Shown here: positions 5,346 through 6,241 of the stretch, in pieces
How positions within the stretch are numbered: the stretch's first letter is position 1
Layout of the letters: each line of letters starts with the position of its first letter
Source: Cytophagales bacterium
Lineage (GTDB): Bacteria > Bacteroidota > Bacteroidia > Cytophagales > Cyclobacteriaceae
Assembly (NCBI GenBank): GCA_020063545.1
Contig: JAGUUF010000015.1
Coordinates: 1-6,241, forward strand
DNA length: 6,241 bases
Direction: 5' to 3'
Made by a program: the position numbers and the translations under genes
Notes under the pieces: generated by a model
Databases searched by the model: none
Told to the model about the DNA's origin: nothing
The model's input: the letters and a program-made list of their open reading frames with translations, nothing else

Positions 5346-5522
5346 TTAACGCATTACATTTGGCTATTTGCATTTGCGGGCATAGGGGGGCTTTAAAATG
5401 GAGCGGAGCGGAATGTTAAAGCCGACCTGCTGTAAAATTGTCCCCCGTGACCAAACTACATTTTGAAACATAAACTTTAATTTAACACCAAACCCCGCAA
5501 TTGCAAATAGCTGCTGTTTATG
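5346..5522 (-). repeat. attC-like palindromic element D
   Basis: On the minus strand it begins near GCCATAAACAGC, about ten bases after the stop of the unknown gene, and ends GCGTTAA. The outermost boxes are the least conserved of the four, but the inner structure is the clearest: CTATTTGC (5364-5371)/GCAAATAG (5503-5510), TTGCGGG (5374-5380)/CCCGCAA (5494-5500), and GGCTTTAA (5389-5396)/TTAAAGCC (5416-5423). The last stem encloses a loop with GGAGCGGAGCGGAA. GCCGACCTGC follows the inner stem, as in B. Confidence 0.65.
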
Positions 5523-5531
5523 GCGCGTTTT

Positions 5532-6241
5532 TTACTGAATCAAATTTATCTCGTATGTCATGTATACCTTAACACCTCCTGAGTCCACATTCATTATTGA
5601 TTTGTGAGACTTAAGCCAATTGTCAGGAAATTTGAATTCATATTTGCTTTTTATAACCCTGTCCTTGTTGATAAACTCCTGCATTTTCTTATTAGTTTCT
5701 GCAGATTTCAATTCTCCTTCAATAGAATAAATTTGATTTTGGTTATCAACATTTGAGCATTTCAATTCTAGGCTATTAGATGGTCGGCCATTTTCGTTTG
5801 GTGCAAAAATATTGTCTGGAATTATAGTTGTTCTGTTAGTCATGAATGAGTAACCATATATTTGATGAAATTTTAAAATATCGCCTAATACGACAGTTTT
5901 TATTTGTTCATCGGTAGAGAACATCATAGAGACCTGGAAATTCAACATTTCCGCCTTTGACTTTTCGATGTCATTCTTTTTAATGAAATCTTTAAGAACT
6001 GTATCAATTCTTGATTTTATAGTTTGGCTGATTTCATCAAGATTTAAAACACGAATGACATTTCCGTTTTTATTGATTGTATATTGAATAGAAAGATCTT
6101 TATCTAAAGTGTTCATTAGTCCAGAGAATGGGTCATCTGACTGTGAGGTATCTAAAAAAATCAATTCATCAACTTTCCAAGCTAATTCCAATTGTCTATC
6201 ATTAACATTGACAATTTCTATACTTATTTTTTTTGTAGTTA
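5532..6241 (-). CDS. Unrecognised protein (5' partial, start beyond window)
   Basis: The frame is open from the right edge to TAA 5534-5532, giving 235 residues in view. There is no in-frame ATG near the edge. The only candidate start inside is a TTG at 6191, but the 16 upstream codons (TTKKISIEIVNVNDRQ) read as a normal strand-forming segment, so the true start lies outside. The visible part alternates strands and polar helices: SIQYTINKNGNVIRVLNLDE, then a charged helix to about KNDIEKSKAEM, then YGYSFMTNRTTIIPDNIF, and a beta-rich C-terminus ending VYMTYEINLIQ. The pattern 'y-x-v-x-k-N-G-x-v-x-x-v-x-N' resembles Bacteroidota secreted beta-rich proteins, but no signal peptide can be checked. 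No catalytic motif is seen, so no function is assigned. It is the fourth cassette, upstream of element D. Confidence 0.75.
   Translation of the reverse strand, partial: TTKKISIEIVNVNDRQLELAWKVDELIFLDTSQSDDPFSGLMNTLDKDLSIQYTINKNGNVIRVLNLDEISQTIKSRIDTVLKDFIKKNDIEKSKAEMLNFQVSMMFSTDEQIKTVVLGDILKFHQIYGYSFMTNRTTIIPDNIFAPNENGRPSNSLELKCSNVDNQNQIYSIEGELKSAETNKKMQEFINKDRVIKSKYEFKFPDNWLKSHKSIMNVDSGGVKVYMTYEINLIQ

Larger units (their letters stand above)
2675..6241 (-). mobile_element. Putative cassette array (integron-like, no integrase in window)
   Basis: All genes in this span are on the minus strand and form four units, each followed on that strand by one imperfect palindromic element (A-D below) in the same orientation. 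Cargo is accessory: a RHH/MazF toxin-antitoxin pair, a PIN protein with a small partner, an HNH nuclease, and an unknown protein. Most stop codons lie within about 30 bases of the next element, a packing typical of gene cassettes. The DNA is visibly more AT-rich than 1-2600. The left boundary lies just beyond the hsp20 terminator; bases 2599-2674 hold nothing recognisable. The right boundary is outside the window. No integrase or attI-like site is visible. Assignment as a cassette array is inference from architecture. Confidence 0.55.

Noticed and set aside
2675..5522. CRISPR array
   Set aside because: The repeats are 128-187 bp, imperfect, and separated by whole genes, not by short unique spacers.
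2675..5522. Non-autonomous transposon (MITE) copies
   Set aside because: No clear target-site duplications were seen, and the fixed orientation with one element after each gene is not what random insertion gives; not fully excluded without genome-wide copies.

Overview
The window looks like part of a Bacteroidota (Cytophagales/Sphingobacteriales-type) chromosome. The evidence is a textbook -33 TTG / -7 TAnnTTTG promoter, the absence of strong Shine-Dalgarno sequences, and protein types common in that phylum. No ribosomal RNA or other taxonomic marker is present, so the order is uncertain.

Positions 1-2600 are ordinary chromosome with visibly higher GC. They hold the last 34 codons of a GH3-type beta-glucosidase (+), which converges on a full-length vSGLT-like Na+/sugar symporter (-). 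After a divergent intergenic region with three short dyad symmetries comes an Hsp20 small heat-shock protein (+), closed by a strong intrinsic terminator. The glycosidase and symporter plausibly act together, one releasing sugars and the other importing them with Na+.

From about 2675 to the right edge the character changes. The DNA is AT-rich, every gene is on the minus strand, and the genes are one- or two-gene accessory units: a ribbon-helix-helix antitoxin with a MazF/PemK toxin, a PIN-domain protein with an unlisted 57-residue partner, a lone HNH nuclease, and an unrecognised protein cut by the window edge. After each unit (in the minus-strand sense) lies a 128-187 bp imperfect palindromic element in the same orientation, giving four elements (A-D). 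The element ends read CTAAC-ACC-GTGTTTA and TAAACAC-NAAAC-GTTAG, a two-box inverted arrangement resembling integron attC sites. Their inner stems keep pairing while the sequence changes. The layout 'gene, then folded site, head to tail, toxin-antitoxin rich' resembles a cassette array without a visible integrase. The boxes match the classical attC consensus only partly, so this may be an atypical Bacteroidota attC family or a different cassette system. This is the main finding.

Other results: the toxin-antitoxin operon carries an 18-bp palindrome overlapping its -7 box, probably an autoregulatory operator; the 57-residue protein takes its C-terminus from the adjacent element; and the last gene has no start codon inside the window.
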